Positions 8,316 through 17,711 of a DNA stretch of 54,465 nucleotides are shown in pieces. The notes under the pieces were generated by a model. It saw only the letters and a program-made list of their open reading frames with translations. It was not told where the DNA came from and made no database searches. The position numbers and the translations under genes were made by a program. Within the stretch, counting starts at the first letter, position 1. Each line of letters opens with the position of its first letter. The stretch is from Alphaproteobacteria bacterium (lineage in GTDB: Bacteria; Pseudomonadota; Alphaproteobacteria; Rhizobiales; Xanthobacteraceae). The DNA lies in NCBI GenBank assembly GCA_016869215.1, contig VGEP01000030.1, positions 1 to 54,465 on the forward strand, in the 5' to 3' direction.

Positions 8316-9335
8316 ATGACCGGCACAACCTTTCCCAACCAGACCGAGCGCGCCTATACGCTCAAGGACTTCCGGTTCGGCAGCGGCGAGACGCTGCCCG
8401 AATTGCGGGTCAACGTCATCGCTTTCGGCACGCCGCGCAAGAATGCGGCGGGTGAAGTCGAGAACGCGGTGCTGCTGATCCACAACACCACTGGCACCGC
8501 GGCAAGCTGGCTGCAGGCCGGGCTTGGCGACGAATTGTTCGGTCCCGGCCAGCCGCTCGACGCGCAACGCTACTATCTGATTGCGCCCGACATGATCGGC
8601 TTCGGCAAGTCGAGCAAGCCAAGCGATGGGCTGCGCGCGCGCTTTCCGCGCTACCGCTATGTGGACATGGTGACGGCGCAGCACCGGCTGTTGACCGAGC
8701 AGCTCGGCGTTCCGCACCTGCATCTGGTGCTCGGCCTGTCGATGGGCGGCATGCTGACATGGATGTTCGGCGAGATGCACCCGCGTTTCATGGACGCTCT
8801 GGTGCCGGTGGCGAGCCAGCCCGGCCCGATGAGCGGCCGCAACTGGATTCAGCGCCGCATGAACATCGAGGCGATCCGCAACGACCCGGACTGGAACGGC
8901 GGCGATTACGAGACGAACCCGGCGCGTTGGGTTCTCACGGCGCCGATCGGCGCGCTGATGACGCAGAGCGTGGTCCGTATCCAGGAAATGGCGCCGACGC
9001 GCGAGGCGGGCGACAAGCTCTATCGGCAGTTTGTCGAACGCGCGAGCAAAGGCGACGCCAACAACCGTCTCTATCAGCTCGAGTCGTCGATGGATTACGA
9101 TCCGTCCGGCGAACTACATAGGATCGAGGCCAGGCTCTTCGCGATCAACTTTGCCGACGACGAATTGAATCCGCCCGCGCTCGGCGTGCTGGAACCGGCA
9201 ATCGCGAAAATTCCCGGCGCACGCTGCGTGACGGTGCCGGCCGGGCCGCAGACGCAGGGCCATTACACGACCATGCGCGCCGCAATCTGGAAGCGGTATC
9301 TGGCAGAGTTTCTCGGCGCACTGCCGCCGCAGTGA
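8316..9335 (+). CDS. Alpha/beta hydrolase, homoserine acetyltransferase-like
   Basis: 339 residues. The nucleophile elbow GLSMGG places the catalytic Ser at residue 142, IHNTTGTAASW supplies the oxyanion region near residue 55, and GHYTTM near residue 320 provides the His. The long lid and the overall layout resemble the MetX-like branch of alpha/beta hydrolases that often appears in catabolic clusters as a ring-cleavage-product or ester hydrolase. It is divergent from the VOC gene, with a gap of about 130 bp that would hold both promoters, and convergent with the Bug gene to the right. True homoserine O-acetyltransferase activity is less likely given the context. Confidence 0.82.
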   Translation: MTGTTFPNQTERAYTLKDFRFGSGETLPELRVNVIAFGTPRKNAAGEVENAVLLIHNTTGTAASWLQAGLGDELFGPGQPLDAQRYYLIAPDMIGFGKSSKPSDGLRARFPRYRYVDMVTAQHRLLTEQLGVPHLHLVLGLSMGGMLTWMFGEMHPRFMDALVPVASQPGPMSGRNWIQRRMNIEAIRNDPDWNGGDYETNPARWVLTAPIGALMTQSVVRIQEMAPTREAGDKLYRQFVERASKGDANNRLYQLESSMDYDPSGELHRIEARLFAINFADDELNPPALGVLEPAIAKIPGARCVTVPAGPQTQGHYTTMRAAIWKRYLAEFLGALPPQ

Positions 9336-9345
9336 CCAAAAGGAA

Positions 9346-9376
9346 CGCCCGCCGGCATGACAAAGACCGGCGGGCG
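9346..9376 (-). terminator. Hairpin between convergent genes
   Basis: A perfect 10-bp stem, CGCCCGCCGG at 9346-9355 and CCGGCGGGCG at 9367-9376, sits between the convergent hydrolase and Bug genes. Read leftward it is followed by TTCCTTTT, which makes it a plausible intrinsic terminator for the Bug gene. Rightward the T-run is poor, so it may act in both directions only weakly. Confidence 0.7.
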
Positions 9377-9395
9377 CAATTCGCGTCAGGCTCGC

Positions 9396-10367
9396 CTACT
9401 TGACGTCGGGATAGAGCCCCGACTGTTTGACGATCCGCCGGGCCACGCCGGTTTCGCGGTCCCAATCCTTTACGGTCTGCTCCGGCGTGCTGAGCACCGG
9501 AACGAGGCCGCGCTGGTGCAGGAACTTCCTGTCAAAGTCGGGTGACGAAACGATCTTCTTGGTCTCGGCGTAGATGCGGTCGACGATCGGCTTCGGCGTG
9601 CCCGTGGGCACCATGAGACTGAAGAAGGTGATGCCCTCGACGTTGTAGCCGGCTTCCTTGAAGGTCGGAATCTTCGGCGCCAGCGCCGAACGCTTGTCGC
9701 CGTCCATCCCCAGGCCGACGATCTTGCCGGACTCGATCAGCGTGGCGAGATTGCCGATGCCGAAGATGGCGATCTGCGTGGTGTTGGTCAGCATGGAGTT
9801 GACCGCGTCTCCACCGCCCTTGAACGGCACGCGTACGAAATCGGTGCCATGCTTCTGGTTCAACTCGTTCATGAACGCGACCTTGGCGAGCGAAGGCGCC
9901 ATGTAATTGACCTTCTTCGGGTTCGCCTTGGTGTACTTGATCAACTCGTCGAACGAGTTGACCTTGATCTCCGCGGTGACCGCGAAGACCTGCAGCAGAT
10001 CGTACAGTCGTGTGATCGGCGTAAGCCGCGCCTTCGGATCGAACTGCTGCTGTGGCAGGATGATCGGGTTGTAGACCAGCGCCGTGTCCGGAAGGATGCA
10101 GATGGTGTAGCCGTCCGGCGTCGCGTCGGCGCAGGCCCGCGCACCGATGGTGCCGGCGGCGCCGACGCGGTTCTCGACCACGATGGTCTGACCGAGCGCA
10201 GGACCCAGCTGTTCGGCCAAGCCGCGCATGAAAATGTCGCTCAGTCCCCCCGAGCCCTGGGAGGTGATCGCCCGGATCGTCTTGGTTGGCCAGTTGTCCG
10301 CGCTCGCGGTTGCCGGCGGCAACAGAAACGAGGCGATCAATGCAACGCCTGCAAATGCAGCCTTCAT
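9396..10367 (-). CDS. Bug/TctC-family periplasmic solute receptor (2nd of 6)
   Basis: 323 residues from the ATG at 10367, with AGGGAGG about 7 bp upstream. A signal peptide ends near ...ATASA, and the mature part opens with DNWPTKTIRAITSQGSGG, a variant of the usual VVPFPPGG signature. ENRVGAAGTIG and RVPFKGGGDAVNSM are the matching second and third signatures. CADATPDGYTICI replaces the usual A-A-PDGYT with a Cys. As with the other five copies no membrane subunits are present. It is convergent with the hydrolase and divergent from glpK. Confidence 0.9.
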   Translation of the reverse strand: MKAAFAGVALIASFLLPPATASADNWPTKTIRAITSQGSGGLSDIFMRGLAEQLGPALGQTIVVENRVGAAGTIGARACADATPDGYTICILPDTALVYNPIILPQQQFDPKARLTPITRLYDLLQVFAVTAEIKVNSFDELIKYTKANPKKVNYMAPSLAKVAFMNELNQKHGTDFVRVPFKGGGDAVNSMLTNTTQIAIFGIGNLATLIESGKIVGLGMDGDKRSALAPKIPTFKEAGYNVEGITFFSLMVPTGTPKPIVDRIYAETKKIVSSPDFDRKFLHQRGLVPVLSTPEQTVKDWDRETGVARRIVKQSGLYPDVK

Positions 10368-10539
10368 GACAAACCTCCCTATCGGCCGTTTTCTTATTTG
10401 TTCTGTCCGCCCGCTTGTGGCCGGGCTGGAACGCAACCGAGGATGCGACAAACCCCATTGGGCGACAAGCGGGGGACCATGTGACATGGCGTCGTTGTCG
10501 CGCCGAATACCGCGCCCGCAGCGGCGATGGCCGGTGACC

Positions 10540-10572
10540 TGGCCTGTCCGATGTACTGGCCTGCCCGATGTA
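10540..10572. repeat. Short 16-bp tandem repeat upstream of glpK
   Basis: TGGCCTGTCCGATGTA at 10540-10555 is repeated with one change (TGGCCTGCCCGATGTA) at 10557-10572, a 17-bp period, about 45 bp upstream of the glpK start. It could be a simple duplication or a pair of regulator sites; nothing in the sequence decides. Confidence 0.5.
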
Positions 10573-10615
10573 AAGGGCGGGTGTAGGCTTCGCCGTCTTC
10601 GCATACTCTGCCCCC

Positions 10616-12108
10616 ATGCCGACGCAACTTGTCGCCATCGACCAAGGGACCACCTCGACCCGCGCCATCGTGTTCGATGCAGGGCTTGCGCCGGTCGCAG
10701 TCGCGCAGCGCGAACTGCCGCAGATCTATCCCCGGCCCGGCTGGGTCGAGCACGATCCCGAAGCGATCTGGACCGCTACGGTCGAAACTGTCCGCGAGGC
10801 GATGGCGAAGGCCGGCATTGCGGCGATTGACGTCGCGGGTCTCGGCGTCACCAACCAGCGCGAGACCACGATCGTCTGGGACCGCGACACCGGCAAGCCG
10901 ATTCACAACGCCATCGTCTGGCAGGACCGGCGCACCGCGGATATGTGCGACAGGCTGCGCGACGGTGGCGGCGAGGCGGCGGTCGCCACCCGCACCGGCC
11001 TGCTGCTCGATCCGTATTTCTCCGCCACGAAAATCGCCTGGCTGCTCGACAACGTCGACGGCGCGCGCGCGGCGGCGGAGCAGGGCCGGCTCGCCTTCGG
11101 CACGGTGGACTCATTCCTGCTCTGGCGGCTGACCGGAGGACGTGTCCACGCCACTGACGCAACCAACGCCGCGCGTACGCTGGCCTACGACATCCATCGC
11201 GGCGACTGGGACCGCGAGCTTGCCGGCGTGTTCGGGCTCGGCGACGTTGTGCTGCCGCAGGTGCGCGATTGCGCGGCCGACTACGGCACGACCCTGCCCG
11301 CATTGTTCGGCGGCGCAATCCGAATCCCGGCGTCGCCGGCGACCAGCAGGCGGCGACCGTCGGGCAGGGGTGTTTTTCGCCCGGCATGATGAAGGCGACT
11401 TACGGCACCGGCTGCTTCGCGCTGCTCAACACCGGCGCGGAAGCCGTGCGCTCGCGCCATCGCCTGCTCACGACCGTCGCGTATCAGCTTGCGGGCCGGC
11501 GCACCTATGCGCTGGAGGGCGCGATCTTCGTCGCCGGCGCCGCGGTGCAATGGCTGCGCGACGGGCTGCGCCTGGTCGCGGCTGCGTCCGAGACCGACGC
11601 GCTTGCGGTGCGCGCCGCTGCCGCGTCCGAGGTTGTGCTGGTCCCGGCCTTCGTCGGGCTCGGCGCGCCGCATTGGGACGCGCAGGCGCGCGGGGCGCTG
11701 ATCGGGCTCACGCGCGACTCCGGCCCCGCCGAAATCGCCCGCGCCACCCTGGAAGCGGTCGGCTTCCAGACCCGCGATCTTCTGGAGGCGATGCACGCCG
11801 ACTGGCCGGCGGCGGCCGGCACCGTGCTTCGGGTCGACGGCGGCCTGTGCGCCAGCGAAGTCGCCATGCAGTTCCTGGCCGACATGATCGGCGCGCCGGT
11901 CGAGCGTCCCGCGGCGCTCGAAACCACGGCGCTCGGGGCCGCGTATCTCGCGGGCCTTGCGGCGGGCATCTGCCCCGAGCCGGAGCGCTTTTCGGCGTCA
12001 TGGCGCGCCGAGCGGCGGTTCGCGCCGGCCATGGACGAAGCCGAGCGGGTCCGCAAATGGGCGATGTGGCGGGACGCGATCCGCCGCACGCTCACGCCGC
12101 GGGGCTGA
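10616..12108 (+). pseudogene. glpK: Glycerol kinase, interrupted by a one-base frameshift
   Basis: Glycerol kinase phosphorylates glycerol to glycerol 3-phosphate, the substrate of GlpD. The first part (10616 to about 11330) carries [28 protein letters not shown] and AIVWQDRRT; the second part (frame entered near 11331, ending at 12108) carries [23 protein letters not shown] and the C-terminal actin-like fold. The two join exactly if one G is restored in CCGGCG at about 11329-11331, giving [12 protein letters not shown] as in intact kinases. All other motifs are in place at full length of about 497 residues, so the break is either very recent or a sequencing error. Confidence 0.88.
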
Positions 12109-12238
12109 CAGGGTAAACAATTCGTTGCCCGGACCCCTGCAAATTTTCGGAGCCGTTTCACGCGGATGCAATCGCGCCGTGTTCCAATGGCAGCGAACCG
12201 ACGCCCATCGTGGGCAGAACCGCGGCGTTGCCCGACCC

Positions 12239-13045
12239 ATGACCGTGACGACCAGCAAACAGCTGATGCAGGCCCGCATCGAGGCCTCGCGCGTACTGAT
12301 CGTCGATGACGATCATTACATGCGGCGCGTCGTGCGCGCGATGCTGTATTCGCTCGGCGTGCGCCACGTGCATGAGGCCGAGGACGGCATGTCCGGCCTC
12401 GAAGCGATATGCGTGCACAATCCGGACATCGTGATCGTCGATTGGGAAATGCCCATGCTCGACGGCGCCCAGTTCGTGCAGATGGTGCGCTCGCCCGGCG
12501 ACTTTCCGGTTCCGGACGTGCCGATCATCATGCTCAGCGGCCACGGCGACCGCTGGCGGGTGCTCGAAGCCGCTCGTGCCGGGGCGCACGAATACCTGCT
12601 GAAGCCGGTCTCGACCAAGGCGCTATACGACCGGATCGTATCGGTCCTGAGCCGTCCGCGGCCGACGGTCCGGATTGCCAATTCCGGCTACTACGGCCCG
12701 GCGCCGCGCAACGCGATGGTGTTCCAGGACCCGGTCGGCGCCTATCAGGAAACGCGTCTTTCGCCGGCGCAGCCCCCGAGAGATGCCGCCGCTCCGGCGC
12801 AGCCCCATCCGGCGGCGCCTCAGCCACCCATGCCGCAATCCACAGCGCCTCAACCGACCGCCACGGAATCAGACGCGGCATGGTCGGTCGCGGCACAGGC
12901 GCCGATCCCTGCAGCCCCGCGGCCCGCAGGCCCGGCCCCGGCGCAGGGCGCCCGGCCGCAGTTCGGCCGCCGAACGCAGGCGAAGGCCGCGGCAGGCGGG
13001 TCGTCCAAGCGCGGGAAAGACGACGAAGTCATATACCTGACCTGA
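12239..13045 (+). CDS. Response regulator with Pro/Ala-rich tail
   Basis: 268 residues from the ATG at 12239. A single receiver domain spans about residues 15-140: acidic pocket DDD at 23-25, phosphoacceptor Asp68 in IVDWEMP, switch Ser100 and Lys122 in LLKPVS. There is no DNA-binding or enzymatic output domain. Instead about 110 residues rich in Pro, Ala and Gln follow, ending with basic residues and DDEVIYLT. Single-domain regulators of this sort act by protein contact. No cognate kinase is adjacent; the large PAS kinase at 28486-31596 is far away. It is followed by the polyamine-type ABC operon, with a gap of about 75 bp. Confidence 0.85.
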   Translation: MTVTTSKQLMQARIEASRVLIVDDDHYMRRVVRAMLYSLGVRHVHEAEDGMSGLEAICVHNPDIVIVDWEMPMLDGAQFVQMVRSPGDFPVPDVPIIMLSGHGDRWRVLEAARAGAHEYLLKPVSTKALYDRIVSVLSRPRPTVRIANSGYYGPAPRNAMVFQDPVGAYQETRLSPAQPPRDAAAPAQPHPAAPQPPMPQSTAPQPTATESDAAWSVAAQAPIPAAPRPAGPAPAQGARPQFGRRTQAKAAAGGSSKRGKDDEVIYLT

Positions 13046-13121
13046 CAATCCGCTCCGGACAGTTCCGGAATTTCCCCCGTTGAACGTTGAGCCGCCGGTC
13101 CGGCGCGTCTATGTAGCCGGC

Positions 13122-14297
13122 ATGGCGGACGGCAATCCCGAACCGGCGGCTTCGCGCGGCGCGGCGCCGGGGCTCAAGCCCGGTCGCGCGCCCTGGGCCG
13201 TGCCCGGCGCGCGGCCGCTCGTGCAGTTCGAGGCGGTGGTGAAACGCTTTGGCGGCGTCACCGCCGTCGACCGCGTATCGCTGGACATCTACGAGCGCGA
13301 GTTCTTCGCGCTGCTCGGGCCGTCGGGCTGCGGCAAGACCACGCTGCTGCGGATGCTCGCGGGCTTCGAGATTCCGACCGAAGGCCGCATCCTGCTCGAT
13401 GGGCAGGACCTCGCGCGCGTACCGCCGCACAAGCGGCCGGTCAACATGATGTTCCAGAACTACGCGCTGTTCCCGCACCTGACGGTGGAGGGCAACATCG
13501 CCTTCGGGCTGCGGCAGGACGGGATGGCGAAGAGCGCGATCGCCGCGCGGGTGAAGGAGATGCTCGCGCTGGTCAAGCTCGAAGGCTACGGCTGGCGCAA
13601 GCCGCATCAATTGTCCGGCGGTCAGCGCCAGCGCGTCGCGCTTGCGCGCGCGCTCGCCAAGCGCCCGCGCGTGCTGCTGCTCGACGAGCCGCTGTCCGCA
13701 CTCGACCGCAAACTGCGCGAGGAGACGCGCTTCGAACTGATCGACCTGCAGGACAATCTGGGCCTGACCTTCGTCATGGTGACGCACGACCAGGACGAGG
13801 CGATGACGCTGGCCGACCGCATCGGCGTCATGAACGCGGGTTCGCTCGCGCAGGTCGCGCCGCCCGCGGCCGTTTACGAGCAGCCGAACTCGCGCTGGGT
13901 GGCCGACTTTGTCGGCGACATCAATCTGATCGAAGGCATCGTCGCCTCGGTCGGCCTCGGCGAGACCGTGATCGGGGCCCGGGCCGGCGGGCGCCTGCGC
14001 GTCGCGCAGAACGTCGAGGCGAAGCCCGGTGCGACCGTGTGGCTCGCGCTGCGCCCGGAGAAAATCCAGATCGACACCCAACCGCCAGCCGCCTTCGACG
14101 CCAACTGCCTGGCGGGGCAGGTGGCCGACATCGGCTATCTCGGCGACGTCTCGCACTACAAGGTGAAGCTGGACAACGGCCTTGCGCTGAAGGTTTCGAT
14201 CGCCAACCGCGTGCGGCTCGTCGAGCGCCCCATCGGCTGGGGCGACCGTGTATGGCTGAGCTTTGCGCCCGAAGCCTGCGTGGTGCTGACGCAATGA
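13122..14297 (+). CDS. Spermidine/putrescine-type ABC transporter ATP-binding protein
   Basis: 391 residues from the ATG at 13122; a TTG 42 bp upstream is the alternative start. Walker A GPSGCGKTT at 66-74, signature LSGGQ at 164-168 and Walker B LLLDEP at 185-190 are intact, and a C-terminal TOBE-like domain after about residue 300 marks the PotA/PotG group. It energises import of polyamines or related compounds. The stop overlaps the start of the next permease gene by 4 bp (ATGA), so the three transporter genes form one translationally coupled operon. The binding protein gene is missing from the operon. Confidence 0.92.
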   Translation: MADGNPEPAASRGAAPGLKPGRAPWAVPGARPLVQFEAVVKRFGGVTAVDRVSLDIYEREFFALLGPSGCGKTTLLRMLAGFEIPTEGRILLDGQDLARVPPHKRPVNMMFQNYALFPHLTVEGNIAFGLRQDGMAKSAIAARVKEMLALVKLEGYGWRKPHQLSGGQRQRVALARALAKRPRVLLLDEPLSALDRKLREETRFELIDLQDNLGLTFVMVTHDQDEAMTLADRIGVMNAGSLAQVAPPAAVYEQPNSRWVADFVGDINLIEGIVASVGLGETVIGARAGGRLRVAQNVEAKPGATVWLALRPEKIQIDTQPPAAFDANCLAGQVADIGYLGDVSHYKVKLDNGLALKVSIANRVRLVERPIGWGDRVWLSFAPEACVVLTQ

Positions 14298-15214
14298 GCG
14301 ACACGGGCGCAAGCGGACGCCGAAGCTGGGGCGCGCGGCTGGTGATCCTGATACCGGCGCTGTGGCTGACGGTTCTGTTCCTGGTGCCGTTCCTGATCGT
14401 GCTCAAGATCAGCCTGTCGCAGAGCGTGATCGCGCAGCCGCCTTACACGCCGACGCTCGACCTTACCGGCGGCTGGCAGGCGGTGCGCGACTTCGCGGCC
14501 GCACTGTCGTTCGAGAACTACAAGCTGCTCGGTTCGGACTGGCTCTACATCGTGTCTTATTTGCGCAGCCTCGGCATCGCCTTCGCGGCGACCGCGATCC
14601 TGCTGGCGATCGGCTATCCCATCGCCTACGGCATGGCGCGCGCGCCGCGCGGCCTCCAACCCGTTCTGGTGATGGCGGTGTTCCTGCCGTTCCTGACCGC
14701 GTTCCTGATCCGCATCTATGCCTGGATCAACATCCTGCAGCGCGAGGGACTGCTCAACGAGACGCTGCTGGCGCTCGGCCTGATCCGCGAGCCGCTGATC
14801 TGGCTGTCCACCGACACGGCGATCCTGATCGGCGCGGTCTATTCGTACCTGCCGTTCATGGTGCTGCCGCTCTACGCGAGCCTGGAAAAGCTCGACGACT
14901 CGCTGCTGGAGGCCGCGGCCGATCTCGGCTGCCCGGCCTGGAGGGCGTTCTGGCTCGTGACCGTGCCGCTGTCGCTGCCGGGCGCGGTCGCGGGCGCGCT
15001 GTTGTGCTTCATTCCCATTGTGGGCGAGTTCGTCATCCCCGATCTGCTCGGCGGCTCCGGCGCGCAGATGATCGGCCAGACGCTCTGGGTTGAGTTCTTC
15101 TCCAACAAGGACTGGCCGGTTGCGTCCGCGGTCGCGGTCGTGCTGCTGGTCGCGCTGCTCGCTCCCATCGTGGCCTATCAGCGCCTGCAGGCGCGGGCGC
15201 TGGGAGAGCGCTGA
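14294..15214 (+). CDS. ABC transporter permease, PotB/PotH type
   Basis: 306 residues from the ATG at 14294, which overlaps the preceding stop. It is a polytopic inner-membrane protein with about six spans and a large periplasmic loop after the first one (residues 40-85). The EAA-type cytoplasmic loop that docks on the ATPase is seen in LEAAADLGCPAWRAFWLVTVPLSLPG, cut by the usual EAA-G-P spacing. Together with the following permease it forms the channel of the polyamine-type importer. It overlaps the next gene by one base (TGATG). Confidence 0.92.
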   Translation: MSDTGASGRRSWGARLVILIPALWLTVLFLVPFLIVLKISLSQSVIAQPPYTPTLDLTGGWQAVRDFAAALSFENYKLLGSDWLYIVSYLRSLGIAFAATAILLAIGYPIAYGMARAPRGLQPVLVMAVFLPFLTAFLIRIYAWINILQREGLLNETLLALGLIREPLIWLSTDTAILIGAVYSYLPFMVLPLYASLEKLDDSLLEAAADLGCPAWRAFWLVTVPLSLPGAVAGALLCFIPIVGEFVIPDLLGGSGAQMIGQTLWVEFFSNKDWPVASAVAVVLLVALLAPIVAYQRLQARALGER

Positions 15215-16023
15215 TGCGCAAGGGGCCGTCGCTGTTCAACGTCACCTCGGTCGCGCTGGGGCTTGCGTTCCTCTACCTGCCGATCGTCATTCTGGTGATC
15301 TATTCGTTCAACGCCTCGCGGCTCGTCACCGTGTGGGGCGGCTGGTCGACACGCTGGTACGTCGAATTGTGGAACGACGCCGCGATGCTGGAAGCGGCCT
15401 GGATCAGCCTGCGGATCGCCGCGCTGTCGGCGACGCTCGCGACCGTGCTCGGCACGCTCGCCGCGGTCGCGCTGGTGCGCGCCGGACGGTTCCGCGGGCG
15501 CACGGCGTTCTCGGCGATGATCTATGCGCCGCTGGTCATGCCCGAGGTCATCACCGGGCTGGCGCTGCTGCTGCTGTTCGTGGCGCTGAACGTCGACCGC
15601 GGCTTCTGGACCGTGACCGCGGCGCACACCACGCTGACCATGTGCTTCGTCGCGGTGGTGGTGCAGTCGCGGCTGCTCGACTTCGACCGCAGCCTGGAGG
15701 AGGCGGCGATGGACCTCGGCTGCCCGCCGCTCAAGACCTTCTTCACGATTACGTTGCCCCTGATCTTCCCGGCGGTCGCCGCCGGCTGGCTGCTCGCCTT
15801 CACACTGTCGCTCGACGATTTGGTGATCGCGAGCTTCACCACCGGGCCCGGCGCGACCACGCTGCCGATCCGCATCTACTCGGAGGTGCGCCTCGGCGTG
15901 AAGCCGCAAATCAACGCCATCTGCACGGTGATGATCGCGGTTGTCGCGTTTGGCGTTATCGTTGCCGCGCTGCTGGCCAAGCGCGGCGAACTCGTGCGCG
16001 CGCGGCGGGCGGCCAAGGCATAA
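15214..16023 (+). CDS. ABC transporter permease, PotC/PotI type
   Basis: 269 residues, starting at the ATG that shares its A with the preceding TGA stop. Six predicted spans are present, beginning with LGLAFLYLPIVILVIYSFN, a typical PotC/PotI opening. The EAA loop reads EEAAMDLGCPPLKTFFTITL. It completes the permease pair of the operon. The gene is convergent with the MFS gene 14 bp away. No polyamine-binding PotD/PotF homologue follows, so the receptor must be encoded elsewhere. Confidence 0.92.
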   Translation: MRKGPSLFNVTSVALGLAFLYLPIVILVIYSFNASRLVTVWGGWSTRWYVELWNDAAMLEAAWISLRIAALSATLATVLGTLAAVALVRAGRFRGRTAFSAMIYAPLVMPEVITGLALLLLFVALNVDRGFWTVTAAHTTLTMCFVAVVVQSRLLDFDRSLEEAAMDLGCPPLKTFFTITLPLIFPAVAAGWLLAFTLSLDDLVIASFTTGPGATTLPIRIYSEVRLGVKPQINAICTVMIAVVAFGVIVAALLAKRGELVRARRAAKA

Positions 16024-16037
16024 GGCGGCAAACCGGG

Positions 16038-17312
16038 CTATCGCGTTTCGCCTGCCGCGGGCGCATCGCCGCTGCGCGGGTCCATCTGCACCGCAACGTG
16101 CGATGTCGGCATGGCTGCCTCCGGCATTGCGACGAACTTCTCTTGCAGTTCGCTCGGCAGCGCCGGACGCTGCTGCATGCGATAGAGGCCGAAGCCGAAG
16201 AACACCGCCTGCATGATCGCGACGTAGGCAAACAACCCGGCCGGTCCGACCCACTGCATCGCCTGCCCGGCCAGCAGCGGGCCGAGCGCTCCGCCCACGC
16301 CGTAGAGCATGATCAGGCTGCTCGCCAGCGGCACCAGGTCGCGCTCCTCGAAGAAGTCGTTGGAATGCGCGACGCAGAGCGAATAGCTCGTGACGCCGAC
16401 GCCGCCGAGCACGAAGCCGATCGGCATCAGCCAGGCCAGATTATTGCCGCCGAAGGCGGCGAGCAGGACGGCAGAAACGGTCGCAGCCAGGGCTCCGGCG
16501 ACGATCACAGTGCGGCGGTCGTAGCGGTCCGACAGCCAGCCGATCGGCCAATGCAGCACGAGGCCGCCGAACATCGCTGCCGCCATGTAGAACGAGATTT
16601 CCAGGCCGCGCAGGTCGACGCCGCGCGCATAGGCCGGTGACATCGACCAGAACGCGGTCATGGTCAGGCCGCTGACGAACACGCCGACGGCGCCGAGCGG
16701 CGAGATCGAATAGAGCCGGCGCAGGTCCATGCGCACCGGCGTCACCTCAGACGGATGGCTGGTGGTGCGCGCCAGCGTCAGCGGCACGAGACAGAGCGAC
16801 AGCAACATCGAGGCCATCGAGAACAGGATGAAATCGCTGGCCGGTGCCGCCGCCAGCAGGAACTGGCTCGCGCCCCACGACGCCATCATCAGCGAGCCGT
16901 AGACCGTCAGCAGCCGCCCTCGCGTGGCCTTGACGGCATGGCCGTTGAGCCAGCTTTCCGCGATCATGATCATGCCGGCGACGCAATAGCCGTTCACGAA
17001 GCGCAGCCCGGTCCAGACCGTTTCGTGGATGAGAATGGGATGGGTCAGCGTCGTCGCCGCGGCGATGGCGGCGCAGGCCGCAAACGTCCGGATGTGCCCC
17101 GCCCGCGCGATCAGGTGCGGCCCATGCCAGGCGCCGGCGATGTAGCCCACGAAATAGCCCGACATCATCAGGCCGATCACGCCCGGACTGAAACCTTCGA
17201 GCACGGCGCGCACGCCCAAAAGCGTGCCCAGCAGGCCGTTGCCGAGCACCATGATTGCCACGCTGCCGAGGAGCGCGACCACTGGAGCAAGATCGAGTCG
17301 CGCCGGTTGCAT
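16038..17312 (-). CDS. MFS transporter, YcaD-like
   Basis: 424 residues from the ATG at 17312, preceded by GGGAAC. Twelve hydrophobic segments are visible. The loop between spans 2 and 3 is GPHLIARAGHIRT rather than the usual GxxxDRxGRR, but WLSDRYDRRTVIV between spans 8 and 9 is standard. The MIAESWLNGHA segment in the fourth/fifth span region is characteristic of the YcaD group of major facilitator proteins, whose substrates are poorly known. A hydrophilic tail of about 40 residues follows the last span. The next gene on the same strand begins 29 bp upstream, so the two could be cotranscribed. Confidence 0.85.
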   Translation of the reverse strand: MQPARLDLAPVVALLGSVAIMVLGNGLLGTLLGVRAVLEGFSPGVIGLMMSGYFVGYIAGAWHGPHLIARAGHIRTFAACAAIAAATTLTHPILIHETVWTGLRFVNGYCVAGMIMIAESWLNGHAVKATRGRLLTVYGSLMMASWGASQFLLAAAPASDFILFSMASMLLSLCLVPLTLARTTSHPSEVTPVRMDLRRLYSISPLGAVGVFVSGLTMTAFWSMSPAYARGVDLRGLEISFYMAAAMFGGLVLHWPIGWLSDRYDRRTVIVAGALAATVSAVLLAAFGGNNLAWLMPIGFVLGGVGVTSYSLCVAHSNDFFEERDLVPLASSLIMLYGVGGALGPLLAGQAMQWVGPAGLFAYVAIMQAVFFGFGLYRMQQRPALPSELQEKFVAMPEAAMPTSHVAVQMDPRSGDAPAAGETR

Positions 17313-17341
17313 CGGGTTCCCGCCCGGTTCGAGGTTCCGGC

Positions 17342-17602
17342 TTACTCCTGCCGTTCGCTGCCGCTCGGCGGACGGAACAGGTAGAGCAGGAACCACACCG
17401 GCACGATAACGATCGCCCCCACCATCAGGTTCGGCACCGCCCACGCGAAGCCGCGGCGCGCCCATTCCTCGATGCGCTCATACGACAGCCCGAACTCCTT
17501 GACCAATTGCTCGGCGGTGATGCCGAAGTGGGTCAGGATCGTGCCCACGATCAGCGAGGCCAGCGCAACCTTGACCAGCGTTCGGATCAGGGGATACGGC
17601 AT
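17342..17602 (-). CDS. Small two-span membrane protein, DUF6460-like
   Basis: 86 residues with two hydrophobic segments, about 8-26 and 58-78, separated by an amphipathic helix (LVKEFGLSYERIEEWARRG). This layout, with IVGTILTHFGI in the first span and GAIVIVPVWFLLYLFRP in the second, matches the DUF6460 family of short inner-membrane proteins of Rhizobiales. No function is known. It lies directly upstream of the MFS gene in the same direction. Confidence 0.7.
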   Translation of the reverse strand: MPYPLIRTLVKVALASLIVGTILTHFGITAEQLVKEFGLSYERIEEWARRGFAWAVPNLMVGAIVIVPVWFLLYLFRPPSGSERQE

Positions 17603-17711
17603 GCAGGCCTCGCCGCCGGGCGTTATGGCGGACTGATTCGCCCGCGAATAATAATCGAAACGGCGTCGTCCCGCCCGCGCGGGTGGCGGCGAAGCGGAAT
17701 GCGCGAAGGTG

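Noticed and set aside
13046-13121. CCGGACAGTTCCGG and a GGAA element as a stress sigma promoter
   Set aside because: Spacing to a CGTT -10 element does not match the EcfG consensus.
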